The position numbers and the translations under genes were made by a program. Below are positions 50,951-59,371 of a stretch of 64,000 bases of DNA, piece by piece. The notes beneath the pieces are model-generated. The model did no database searches and was not told where the DNA came from. It saw only the letters and a list, made by a program, of their open reading frames with translations. Each line of letters starts with the position of its first letter. Within the stretch, counting starts at the first letter, position 1. Origin of the DNA: Bordetella sp. H567 (GTDB lineage Bacteria; Pseudomonadota; Gammaproteobacteria; Burkholderiales; Burkholderiaceae_B); contig NZ_CP012334.1 of assembly GCF_001704295.1 (NCBI RefSeq), forward strand, positions 2,926,084 through 2,990,083, written 5' to 3'.

Positions 50951-51017
50951 CAAAACCATGACAGGGGCGCGCGCGGCCGACAATCCGCGGCGTGCGCCCG
51001 AGCGGCGGAACCGCCGC

Positions 51018-52214
51018 CTAGCGGAGCAGTCCGCGGCGCGCCAGGTTGGCGTACAGCTTGCGCACGCCGTAGGTCCACGGCGGGATCTCGGTGCATATCC
51101 GTACCGTATTGACCAGCTTGCCCAGGCCCGGGGAAGCGATCGTTACGCGGTCGCCCACCTTGTGGGTGAAGCCGCTGCCCGGCGTGCCGCGGTCCTGGAT
51201 AGGCGAAAACATCGTGCCCAGGAACAGCATGAAGCCATCCGGATACTGGTGGTGGCGGCCGTAGGTCTGCGCCACCAGTTCCAATGGGTCCCTGCTGATC
51301 TCGCGCATATGGCTGACGCCGTTCAGCACGAAGCCGTCATCCTGGCCCTCGATCAGCAGCGACACGCTGTCGTCGCGCACGTCGTCGATGCCATAGTGCG
51401 CATCGAACAGGCGGATGAAGGGACCGATGGCGCAGGAGCCGTTGTTGTCCTTCGCCTTGCCGAGCAGCAGCGCGCTGCGGCCTTCGATGTCGCGCAGATT
51501 GACATCGTTGCCCAGGGCGGCGCCCACGGTTTCGCCGCGGCTGTTCACGGCCAGCACGATCTCCGGTTCGGGGTTGTTCCATTCGGACGCGGGCAGCAGG
51601 CCGACATCGGCGCCGAAGCCCACCGCCGACATGGGCTGCGATTTGGAAAACACTTCGGCGTCGGTGCCGATGCCCACTTCCATGTACTGGGACCAGGCGC
51701 CACGGCTGATCAGGGTTTCCTTCAGCCGCAGCGCGCCCTCCGATCCGGGCTTGATGCGGCGCAGGTCGGTGCCCAGGGTTTCCTGCAGCGTCGCGCGCAT
51801 GGCTTGCGCGGCGCCGGCGTCGCCGCCCGTGCGCTCCTCGATCAGCCGTTCCAGCAGGCTGACGGCGAAGGTGACGCCGCAGGCCTTGATCGCCTGGACG
51901 TCGCACGGCGCCAGCAGGGTCATAGCCGCGGGATGGGCGGCGGCGTCCGCGCCGCCGTGACGGATGCTGGCCTGCAACAGCGGCCCTACCGGGCCCAGCG
52001 ACTCGCCGGGCGCCGAACGGGCAACGTCGGCCGGATCGGGATGATCCAGCAGATCGGCCATGGTGGGCGCGGTGGCCGTGATGTCGTAGACCAGCCCGTT
52101 GCGCACCGCAACGATGCTGGGCCCGTCGATGGGCGCGGGACGCCAGACGCGCCCCACGAGGGTGGCATGCGCCGCGTCACGCGGCAGATAGTCCAGGTCG
52201 TTATTGTTGGTCAT
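51018..52214 (-). CDS. Fumarylacetoacetate hydrolase-fold protein (long form)
   Basis: A 398-residue FAH-superfamily member, longer than the 298-residue one at 30382. The conserved core has NPEPEIVLAVNSRGETVG with the metal-ligand acidic residues, GNDVNLRDIEG, and KDNNGSCAIGPFIRLFD. The ~100-residue N-terminal part is separate (TLVGRVWRPAPIDGPSIVAV). It resembles uncharacterised FAH proteins in sugar-acid pathways; a hydratase or hydrolase acting on a 2-keto acid is likely. A Bug receptor gene lies upstream on the same strand, 146 bases away. Confidence 0.87.
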   Translation of the reverse strand: MTNNNDLDYLPRDAAHATLVGRVWRPAPIDGPSIVAVRNGLVYDITATAPTMADLLDHPDPADVARSAPGESLGPVGPLLQASIRHGGADAAAHPAAMTLLAPCDVQAIKACGVTFAVSLLERLIEERTGGDAGAAQAMRATLQETLGTDLRRIKPGSEGALRLKETLISRGAWSQYMEVGIGTDAEVFSKSQPMSAVGFGADVGLLPASEWNNPEPEIVLAVNSRGETVGAALGNDVNLRDIEGRSALLLGKAKDNNGSCAIGPFIRLFDAHYGIDDVRDDSVSLLIEGQDDGFVLNGVSHMREISRDPLELVAQTYGRHHQYPDGFMLFLGTMFSPIQDRGTPGSGFTHKVGDRVTIASPGLGKLVNTVRICTEIPPWTYGVRKLYANLARRGLLR

Positions 52215-52360
52215 GGTGAGCTCCTCCTCGCGATCAATCGGCGAAGCTTATCGGCTGCCGGGGGCGGCTGTCCATGCCTACGTGCGCGTGGGGCGGCATC
52301 CGCGCACTGGATACGATTTTTGCCCGGGCGCTCATCGGGCGCCGATACGGTCCTGGGCCC

Positions 52361-53377
52361 TCATTGGATGTGGATATTGCCCTCGGCCATGACCTTGGAC
52401 CATTTGCTGTTTTCCGCGGCGATGAAGGCGGCGGTCTGCGCCTGCGTCATATACGTGGGATGTTCGCCGGCCTGCTCCAGCCCGCTGAGCATGGCTGGGC
52501 TTTGCAGCGCCGTCTTGACGGCCGCGTTCAGCTTTTCCAGCACGGCGGCCGGCGTACCGCGCGGAGCCAGCAGCGCCGTCCAGAACTGCACGCGGAAGTC
52601 CGGAATGGTCTCGCCGACGGTGGGCAGCTCGGGCAGCAGCTTGCTGCGTGTATCGCCCGTCGTCGCCAGCCCCCGCAATTGCCCTTTCAGGATGTATTGC
52701 GACGCGGCCGGCAAAGTCGCGAAGGCGAAGTCGATACGGCCGCCGATCAGGTCGGTCATCGCCGGCCCGCTTCCTTTGTAGGGGACGTGCACGAGATTCG
52801 CCCCCGTGCGCAGCTTGAGCAGTTCGCCCGCCAGGTGCGGGCTGGAACCCAGGCCGGCGGAAGCGAAGGTCACGCCTTCGCGGCTTTGCCTGCCCGCGGC
52901 CACGAGGTCGCCCAGGCTCTTGATGGGAGAAGCGGCGGGTACCGACAGCACCAGCGGCGACACCGTCACGGTGGCAACGGGCGTCAGGCTTTGCGGATCG
53001 TACGGCAAGTGCCGCATCAGGCTGGGATTGGTGGCGAAGGCCGGGTCGGCCAGCAACAAGGTATAGCCGTCGGGCGCGGCGCGGGTCACCACGCTGGTCC
53101 CGATCACGCTGGCGCCGCCGGGCCGGTTCTCCACCACGACGTTGACGCCCAGCACCTTGTCGAGCTCGCGCGCCAGCAAGCGCGCGACCAGATCGGTGCC
53201 GCCGCCGGGCGGATAGGCCAGCACCAGGGTGATGGGATGGTCGGGATAACCGTCTGCCGCCTGGACGCCCGGCGTGGCCAGGCATAGCCACGCCAGGCAC
53301 AGCGCCGCCGCGGCGTGCAGCGCCTGGCGCGTGCGCGCACAGGCAGACCCCGGCCTCTTGGCCACGCTTGCTCGCAT
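52361..53377 (-). CDS. Bug-type (TctC-like) receptor
   Basis: A 338-residue periplasmic receptor with a longer than usual N-region before the signal core (LHAAAALCLAWLCLATPG, cut near VQAAD). Family motifs are LAYPPGGGTDLVARLLA, VVENRPGGASVIG and APDGYTL. AAGGGGAAGG precedes the ATG. A TACCAA-AA-TTGGTA palindrome is 40 bases upstream. It is probably cotranscribed with the FAH-fold gene downstream. Confidence 0.92.
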   Translation of the reverse strand: MRASVAKRPGSACARTRQALHAAAALCLAWLCLATPGVQAADGYPDHPITLVLAYPPGGGTDLVARLLARELDKVLGVNVVVENRPGGASVIGTSVVTRAAPDGYTLLLADPAFATNPSLMRHLPYDPQSLTPVATVTVSPLVLSVPAASPIKSLGDLVAAGRQSREGVTFASAGLGSSPHLAGELLKLRTGANLVHVPYKGSGPAMTDLIGGRIDFAFATLPAASQYILKGQLRGLATTGDTRSKLLPELPTVGETIPDFRVQFWTALLAPRGTPAAVLEKLNAAVKTALQSPAMLSGLEQAGEHPTYMTQAQTAAFIAAENSKWSKVMAEGNIHIQ

Positions 53378-53416
53378 ACCTTCCCCTTTGCCGCGTCATC
53401 CCAAAATACGAACATA

Positions 53417-53430
53417 TACCAAAATTGGTA
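53417..53430. promoter_or_regulatory. Palindrome upstream of a Bug gene
   Basis: TACCAA and TTGGTA are perfect arms two bases apart, in an AT-rich stretch 40-53 bases before the Bug start at 53377. The form resembles TTGGTA/TACCAA sites of FCD-type GntR regulators. No regulator gene is adjacent, so the controlling protein would be encoded elsewhere. Confidence 0.45.
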
Positions 53431-53469
53431 ATTAGGACAGGCCAGGGGCTTGATTTCGAAGCGTCCCGC

Positions 53470-53877
53470 TCAGGGCTGCCCTTCGACCTCCGGTATGTCG
53501 TGCAGGGGCGGCATCCAGCCGATACGGCGCCGCGTCCAGATCTGCCGTACCGGACGCCCCAGTTCATTGCGCTGGTCCAGCGCGCCCAGGCGCAGGGAAT
53601 AGGTTTTCGGATTCTCCACGGCGCTGGAATATACCGGCGACCCGCAGTGCTCGCAGAACGCGTGCACCCGCTTGGCCCCGCTGTCCGCCGTCTTGATGTA
53701 GCGGCGCGGTTCACCCTTGATGATGCGAAAGTGTTCGGCGGCCGCCGGTATGTTCACGCGGAAGATGCCACCGCTCAGGCGCTGGCAATCGGTGCAATGA
53801 CAGATGGCGACGGTGTCCGGATCCACTTCCGCCTGGTAGACGATGGCGCCGCAATGGCACTGGCCTTGCACTTTCAT
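53470..53877 (-). CDS. GFA (glutathione-dependent formaldehyde-activating/CENP-V) family protein
   Basis: A 135-residue zinc protein from ATG 53877. The Cys pairs expected of the family are present: QCHCGAIVY, CHCTDCQR and FCEHCGSPVYSS. The SGGIFRVNIPAAA and LRLGALDQ segments also fit. Some relatives catalyse addition of glutathione to formaldehyde, but most have unknown substrates. It stands between a Bug gene and a hydrolase gene, all on the minus strand, with ~100-base gaps. Confidence 0.92.
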   Translation of the reverse strand: MKVQGQCHCGAIVYQAEVDPDTVAICHCTDCQRLSGGIFRVNIPAAAEHFRIIKGEPRRYIKTADSGAKRVHAFCEHCGSPVYSSAVENPKTYSLRLGALDQRNELGRPVRQIWTRRRIGWMPPLHDIPEVEGQP

Positions 53878-53994
53878 GGGCGATCTCCTGGGTGTTTGCC
53901 GTGTCGACGCGGCACCGGACACGGCCCGCTGCCGCGGCCGATGCCGGGATGCCCATGATAAACGCCAGCCCGCGCCAGGGCGTGTTGACAGACC

Positions 53995-55164
53995 CTAGAT
54001 GCCGGCCACCGCGGCGTCCAGGCGTTCAGCCACCCAGTCCGTAATGTAGTCGGTCACCATGGTGCTGTTGTCCGCGCCGCAATGTTCCGCCCCGCCATCG
54101 AACAGGCTGAAGACCTTCAGCTCGCGGTCCCTGCTGTTGACCGCGGCCTGCACCGTGCGTTCGGCATGCCACAAGGGGATCTGCCTGTCGTTCTCGCCGT
54201 GCACGACCAGCAGGGGGCACGTGATCTTGCCCGCCACCTGTTCCAGGCTCATCTGGCGGACAACCTCCAGCGTGTCGGCGAACTTCTGTTTACCGAATAC
54301 CCAGTTCAGGTGTTCGCCGAAGCCGGGCACCGAGGGCTCGCCATTGCCGTCCATGCGGCTTTGCACCGCCTTGCCGTAATCGAAGATCGCCCCCCACGCC
54401 ACACAGCAGGCGAAGCGCGGCTCGAAGGCGGCGGCGCGCGGCGCGTAGTAGCCGCCCAGGCTCAGCGCGATGATGCCGATGCGCTTGGGATCCACATCAG
54501 GCCGGGTTTCCAGGTAGTCCACGCAGGCCGACGCGGGCTTCTCGGTGTCCGGCCCGCTGGTCAGGCCCTGCAAGCGCAGCGCCGCCCCGACGCCGGGGTG
54601 ATCGACGATCAGCAGCGATACCCCCCGGCGGCGGAATTCGTCGGCGATCGCGGAATAGACGATTTCCTTGGTCAGGTCCAGCCCGTTGAAATGGACCATG
54701 CAGGGTCGCGCGCCGCCCCCCGGTGCCTTCATGAAGATCGCCGGCAGCGTCGTGGCCCCGTACGGGACGCGCACGTACTCGACGGGTTCGCGGCGCAGCG
54801 CCAGGCCTTTTTCATAGGCGGCGATGCCTTTCTTATAGGCCACGAGGCGGCGCGGGTCCTTGTGGCTGGGCATGCGTTCGGCCAGCATGAAATACAGACC
54901 GACGCGCAGCAGCTTGCGGCCCGCCGACAGCGGATGGCCCGCCGCCTCATCGGCCTGGGCCAGGCGCTCTACCCGCTCGGCCATCCTGCACCAGCTTTCG
55001 AACCAGGCATTCTGCGCGACGGCGTCGCCGTCCAGGGCGCGCTTGGCCGCGGCATCGTGCAGCGGCCGGCAGGCCTCGTCGATTTCCGCGATCTGGCCGC
55101 CGCGATTCAGCGCCGACATGACGGCCAGGCTCCAGGTGTAGTTGTTGGGAAAGTACTGGTACAT
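53995..55164 (-). CDS. Alpha/beta hydrolase (FrsA / dihydroxypseudooxynicotine hydrolase-like)
   Basis: A 389-residue enzyme from ATG 55164. The N-terminal ~130 residues are a helical cap (WSLAVMSALNRGGQIAEIDE), followed by the hydrolase core: HFNGLDLTKEIVY, the nucleophile Ser in IIALSLGGYYAPR, Asp in VVHGENDRQIPLW, and the late His in GGAEHCGADN. This cap arrangement matches C-C bond hydrolases such as those acting on pyridine derivatives. It is 11 bases after the Bug gene at 55176-56174; they form an operon. Confidence 0.88.
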   Translation of the reverse strand: MYQYFPNNYTWSLAVMSALNRGGQIAEIDEACRPLHDAAAKRALDGDAVAQNAWFESWCRMAERVERLAQADEAAGHPLSAGRKLLRVGLYFMLAERMPSHKDPRRLVAYKKGIAAYEKGLALRREPVEYVRVPYGATTLPAIFMKAPGGGARPCMVHFNGLDLTKEIVYSAIADEFRRRGVSLLIVDHPGVGAALRLQGLTSGPDTEKPASACVDYLETRPDVDPKRIGIIALSLGGYYAPRAAAFEPRFACCVAWGAIFDYGKAVQSRMDGNGEPSVPGFGEHLNWVFGKQKFADTLEVVRQMSLEQVAGKITCPLLVVHGENDRQIPLWHAERTVQAAVNSRDRELKVFSLFDGGAEHCGADNSTMVTDYITDWVAERLDAAVAGI

Positions 55165-55175
55165 GGCAAAGGCCC

Positions 55176-56174
55176 CTACTGTTGCGCCACGTTGGCGAGT
55201 TTCATCAATTCGCGCTGGTCCTGGATGTCCTGCTCCAGGAATCCTTGGAACGCCTGGGGCGTGGTACCCATGGTGATCAGCCCCATGTCCTCGAAGCGTT
55301 TGCGCACCTCGGGATCCGGCAGGAAGCGGGCCACCTCGCGTTGCACGCGGTCGACGATGGCCTTGGGCGTGCCGGCTGGCAGCCACAGGCCATACCAGCC
55401 CTGGATCTTGCTCATGCCCGGCATGCCGACTTCGTTGAAGGTGGGAACCTCGGGCAGCACCGGCGCGCGCAACGTGCTCGTGATCGCCAGGGCCCGCAGC
55501 TGTCCTGCCTGGATGGCTGGCAGGCCACCCGAGGTGGAGACGAAATTCATGGTGATCTGCCTGGCGATCACGGCCTGGAAGGCCTGCCCGCTGCCGCGAT
55601 AGGCGACATGCTGGATATGCGTGCCGGCCAGGTGATTGAACAGCGCACCGGCCAGGTGGGTGATATTGCCCTCGCCGCTGGAACTGAAGTTCATGCTCTC
55701 CGGATGGGCCTTGGCCAAGGCGATGAAATCCTTTACGGTCCTTGCCGGCACGTCAGGATTCACGGCCATCACCAGTCCATAGGACCGGGCGATCTGCGTC
55801 ACGGGCACGAAGTCCTCCATCGGCCGGTACGGCAGTTTCTTGTAAAGCACGCCGTTGGCCGTGAAGGAGCCCGTGTTCATCAGCATGGTGTAGCCGTCAG
55901 GCGCCGCCTTGGCCACCATGTCGGTGCCGATGATGCCATTCGCGCCGCCGCGATTGTCCACCACCACCGATACGCCCAGCGCCTGTCCGAGCCTTTGCGC
56001 CATGGTGCGCGCAACGACGTCCAGCGAGCCGCCCGCGGCGAAAGGGACCACCAGCCGGATGGGCCGGCTGGGCCAGTTGTCCTGGGCCTGCGCGTGCGCC
56101 GTCGCGGCGGCCAGCGCCACCCCGGCCGCGAGCGTCCACGCCATGCGGCGGCCGATTCCGTGGAAGGATGCCAT
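55176..56174 (-). CDS. Bug-type (TctC-like) receptor
   Basis: A 332-residue periplasmic receptor from ATG 56174. The signal runs through MAWTLAAGVALAAATAHAQA. Family motifs are VPFAAGGSLDVVARTMAQ, VVDNRGGANGIIG and APDGYTM. It is cotranscribed with the C-C-hydrolase-like gene and diverges from the LysR gene at 56321, with a CTGAAA-N8-TTTCAG repeat between them. Confidence 0.93.
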   Translation of the reverse strand: MASFHGIGRRMAWTLAAGVALAAATAHAQAQDNWPSRPIRLVVPFAAGGSLDVVARTMAQRLGQALGVSVVVDNRGGANGIIGTDMVAKAAPDGYTMLMNTGSFTANGVLYKKLPYRPMEDFVPVTQIARSYGLVMAVNPDVPARTVKDFIALAKAHPESMNFSSSGEGNITHLAGALFNHLAGTHIQHVAYRGSGQAFQAVIARQITMNFVSTSGGLPAIQAGQLRALAITSTLRAPVLPEVPTFNEVGMPGMSKIQGWYGLWLPAGTPKAIVDRVQREVARFLPDPEVRKRFEDMGLITMGTTPQAFQGFLEQDIQDQRELMKLANVAQQ

Positions 56175-56266
56175 AGACCTGTCTCCTCTATCCGCGTCGA
56201 TGAATGGCGTGCGCAAAGGCCGCCCGCGCCGCGCGGTTGCACTCATTCTGGGATTGCCCGGGCCAA

Positions 56267-56286
56267 CTGAAAAGCATATATTTCAG
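56267..56286. promoter_or_regulatory. Candidate LysR operator between Bug/hydrolase operon and LysR gene
   Basis: CTGAAA (56267-56272) and TTTCAG (56281-56286) are perfect arms with an AT-rich 8-base spacer. The site is 35-54 bases before the LysR start and in the only AT-rich part of the divergent region. Confidence 0.5.
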
Positions 56287-56320
56287 AGCCCTTCCATCGA
56301 ATAAAAGCATGGGGCCGCAT

Positions 56321-57241
56321 ATGGACCTGCGACAGCTGCGCTACTTCGTCACGGTCGCGGAAAGCGGCAGCATCAGCGCCGCCGCGCAGCTTCTGCACGT
56401 GGCGCAATCGGCGGTCAGCCGCCAGATGAAGGTGCTGGAGGAAGACGTGGGCGGCGCGCTGTTCCGGCGCAGCGTGGCCGGGGTGGCGCTGACCGATAGC
56501 GGCGCCATGCTGCTGGAACGCGCACGCTTCATCCTGCGCGAAGTGGAAAGCGCCGCCAACGACGTGTCCACATTCAGCCGCGGCATGCGCGGCGTCGTGC
56601 GCATGGCCGCGCCCGCCAGCGTGGGCCGTGCGCTGTACGTGCAGACGGTACCGCCCTTCCGCCTGCAATACCCGCTGGTGCAGCTCGAACTGAGCGAAAG
56701 CCCGACCGACGACGTCCTGCATCGGCTGTTGAGCGGCTCGCTGGACCTGGGCATCGTTTCCGACCCGCCGGCGCAGGACACGCTGACGTTCGAGCCGCTG
56801 ATCCGCGAAGAAACCGTGCTGCTGTGTGCGCCCGGCAGCCCCCTGGCGCGGCGGCGCTCGGTGGCGGCGACGCGGCTGCGCGCGGAATCCATCATCATTT
56901 CCGCCGGGCTGCGCCGCATCTATGCGGACCGCTATGGCGACCTCCGGCCCGCGGTGCAGATCGACGGGATCGGCGCCTCCGCGCGCCTGGCGATGGCGGG
57001 CGCCGGCTATGCCGTCTTCCCGCGATCGACGATTTCGACCTCCGACGTATTGACGAACCTGGTCGCCGTGCCGATCGAAGGCTTCGACATCATGCGGATG
57101 ATGGCCACCGCGCGCGGACGGCCCGCAAGCCTGGCGGTACGCGCATTCCGCGCGGCCATCGAGGCGCAGTTCGCGCACTGCGTGCAGGATGGGGTTTTCA
57201 CGCGGCGGACACGCGCCAGAGGGGCGCGGACGGGCGGATAG
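56321..57241 (+). CDS. LysR-family transcriptional regulator
   Basis: A 306-residue LysR protein beginning at ATG 56321 (MDLRQLRYFVTVAESGSISA); an in-frame ATG at 56309 would add four residues. The winged helix is at 1-60 and the effector domain from ~90 to ~295. GGGG at 56311-56314 may serve as the ribosome-binding site. It diverges from the Bug/hydrolase operon, its likely target, and converges on another LysR gene with 18 bases between stops. Confidence 0.9.
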   Translation: MDLRQLRYFVTVAESGSISAAAQLLHVAQSAVSRQMKVLEEDVGGALFRRSVAGVALTDSGAMLLERARFILREVESAANDVSTFSRGMRGVVRMAAPASVGRALYVQTVPPFRLQYPLVQLELSESPTDDVLHRLLSGSLDLGIVSDPPAQDTLTFEPLIREETVLLCAPGSPLARRRSVAATRLRAESIIISAGLRRIYADRYGDLRPAVQIDGIGASARLAMAGAGYAVFPRSTISTSDVLTNLVAVPIEGFDIMRMMATARGRPASLAVRAFRAAIEAQFAHCVQDGVFTRRTRARGARTGG

Positions 57242-57259
57242 GCGCTCACGGTGCCGGCA

Positions 57260-58207
57260 TCACGCGGCCGCCTCGCGCAGCGCCTCGCGGAAGCGCGCGA
57301 CGGGTTCGAAGGCGGCCGCCTCCTTCAAGGCGAAGAACGACAAGCGCGTCGGCGCGAGCTGCATGGCATCCCCCCGCAGCATCCGCAGGGACAAGGCGTC
57401 GCGGTACCGCGCGACAAGGCTGTCGGGCGCGATCCCCAGGAATGCGCCGTTCGCGACGATATGCGCGCCGGAGTGCACCGACGAGCACACCAGCCGGGGG
57501 CGCGGCGCCGCCATGCCTCCGTTCAGGAACAGCCGCTGGAAGGCCGCATGGGTCCGTGAGCCGGGATTCGGCACGACCCACGGCCACTGGGCCAATTGCT
57601 GCACGGAAACCTGCCTGCGCCGCGTCAATGGATGGCTGGCCGCGGCGAAGACCCCCATCCGGCCCGACCACAAGGGCTCGATGCTGTAGCGATCCAGGTC
57701 CACCGCCGCCGCGATGGACTCGTCCAGCCACGCGACCGCGCAGTCCAGCTCGCCCGCCCCCAGCGCCTGCAGCAGGCCCTGGCTTTCGCCCTCCTGGATC
57801 CGCGTATAGGCCAGCGTGCCATCCGCCAGAAGACGGGACAGTGCGCCGGGCAGCGCGGTAAAGCCGGCGATCTGCACGCAGCCCACGCGCAGCGTCGGTA
57901 TCGTCCCGGGCGCCTGGGCGGCTTCCATCGCCTGGCCCAGGATGGACATCGCGATCGCCAGCCGCTCGACAGCGCTGCGCCCCTGCGGCGTCAGGCGGGC
58001 ACCCCGGGCGTCGCGTTCCACCAGGATGGCCTCGAACACCTGCTCCAGTTCGCGCAGCAGAAGCGTCACGGCCGGCTGGCTGATGCCCAGCTCCCGCGCC
58101 GCCGCGCCCAGGGACCCATGCTGCGCAACGATTTCCAGCAGCCGCAGATGCCGCACGCGCAGGCGGTCCAGGCGATAGCGCGCCGAAGCGGTAAGGTTGG
58201 CGGTCAT
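57260..58207 (-). CDS. LysR-family transcriptional regulator
   Basis: A 315-residue LysR protein. The winged helix follows a short tail (RVRHLRLLEIVAQHGSLGAA, then ISQPAVTLLLRELEQVF). The effector domain has LRVGCVQIAGFTALP near residue 105. It diverges from the Bug/MR-MLE pair at 58357-60517. A textbook T-N11-A site (58212-58234) lies five bases before its start codon, so it can repress itself while activating the pair. Confidence 0.9.
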   Translation of the reverse strand: MTANLTASARYRLDRLRVRHLRLLEIVAQHGSLGAAARELGISQPAVTLLLRELEQVFEAILVERDARGARLTPQGRSAVERLAIAMSILGQAMEAAQAPGTIPTLRVGCVQIAGFTALPGALSRLLADGTLAYTRIQEGESQGLLQALGAGELDCAVAWLDESIAAAVDLDRYSIEPLWSGRMGVFAAASHPLTRRRQVSVQQLAQWPWVVPNPGSRTHAAFQRLFLNGGMAAPRPRLVCSSVHSGAHIVANGAFLGIAPDSLVARYRDALSLRMLRGDAMQLAPTRLSFFALKEAAAFEPVARFREALREAAA

Positions 58208-58211
58208 GATG

Positions 58212-58234
58212 GCTCATACGCAATCAATATGAGC
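58212..58234. promoter_or_regulatory. T-N11-A LysR box
   Basis: GCTCAT (58212-58217) and ATGAGC (58229-58234) are perfect inverted arms separated by exactly 11 bases, the classic LysR recognition geometry. It sits between the divergent LysR gene (start 58207) and the Bug gene (start 58357). Confidence 0.65.
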
Positions 58235-58356
58235 TGATGATAAATCCATAATTGATCCTGAATACCCATCCCCTCGATAATCCAGGGCAGGCCCGGGCGC
58301 GGCCGCCATCGCCGCGGCCATCGAACCGGCCGCCATTCGAATATGTGGAGACATCG

Positions 58357-59358
58357 ATGACAGACCTGTCCAACCGCGCCCGGCGGTCCCTTCTGCATGC
58401 CGCGGCGGCGCTTGCCCTGGGCGCGGCCCCCTTGCACGCGCTTGCCGCGGACGCCTATCCCAGCCAACCCATACGGCTGATCGTGCCCTTCTCGCCGGGG
58501 GGCGCCGTCGACGTGTACGCCCGCATCGTGGCGCCCGCGCTGGGCAAGGAGCTGGGCCAGAACATCGTCGTGGATAACCGCCCCGGCGCCAGCGGCATCA
58601 TCGGCACGGAGCTGGTGGCGCGCTCGCCCGCCGACGGCTATACGCTGGTGCTGGGCAATATCGCGACGCTGGGCATCAATCCGGTCATCTACAAGAACAA
58701 TCCCTTCGATCCGCTCAAGCAGCTGACGCCCATTACCAAGACGGTCGTCGTCAACTACGTACTTGTCGTCAATCCCGACAAGGTGCCGGCGCGCACGGCG
58801 GCAGACCTGGTTGCCTATGCCAAGGCCCATCCCGGCGCGCTGAGCTACGGCTCCTCCGGCACCGGCAGCATGCAGCAAATGGCCGCCGCGCTGTTCGAGG
58901 CGCGCACGCAGACCAAGATGCTGCACGTGCCCTACAAGGGTACCGGCGCCCTGCTGGGCGACCTGGTGGCCGGCCACGTGGACATGATCTTCGCGGACCA
59001 GGGCACGATGATGCAGCAGGTCAAGGCCGGCAAGCTCGCCGTGCTGGGCGTGGGCGGGCTGCACCGGGTGCCGGAATATCCCGACATTCCCACCATCGCC
59101 GAAGCGGCCGGATTGCCGGGCTTCGAGGTCGTGGCCTGGCAAGGGCTCGCGGGGCCGGCCGGACTGCCCGCCGCCGTGGTGGACACGTTGAACAAGGCCG
59201 TCAACAAGGTCCAGGCCGACAAGGACATCCGCGCCAGGCTGCTGGAGGCCGGCCTGGTGCCCGACGCCGGGTCGCCGGAGGACTTCCGCCGCTATATCGG
59301 CGCCGAGCTTCAGAAATGGGGCAAAGTGGCCAACGACCTGGGCGTGAAAGCGGATTGA
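58357..59358 (+). CDS. Bug-type (TctC-like) receptor
   Basis: A 333-residue periplasmic receptor from ATG 58357. The signal has twin arginines (NRARRSLLHAAAALALGAA), so Tat export is possible though Sec is more usual for the family. Motifs are VPFSPGGAVDVYARIVAP, VVDNRPGASGIIG and SPADGYT. It precedes an MR/MLE gene by 13 bases; the ligand is presumably that enzyme's substrate. Confidence 0.93.
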   Translation: MTDLSNRARRSLLHAAAALALGAAPLHALAADAYPSQPIRLIVPFSPGGAVDVYARIVAPALGKELGQNIVVDNRPGASGIIGTELVARSPADGYTLVLGNIATLGINPVIYKNNPFDPLKQLTPITKTVVVNYVLVVNPDKVPARTAADLVAYAKAHPGALSYGSSGTGSMQQMAAALFEARTQTKMLHVPYKGTGALLGDLVAGHVDMIFADQGTMMQQVKAGKLAVLGVGGLHRVPEYPDIPTIAEAAGLPGFEVVAWQGLAGPAGLPAAVVDTLNKAVNKVQADKDIRARLLEAGLVPDAGSPEDFRRYIGAELQKWGKVANDLGVKAD

Positions 59359-59371
59359 GCGGATATACCGA

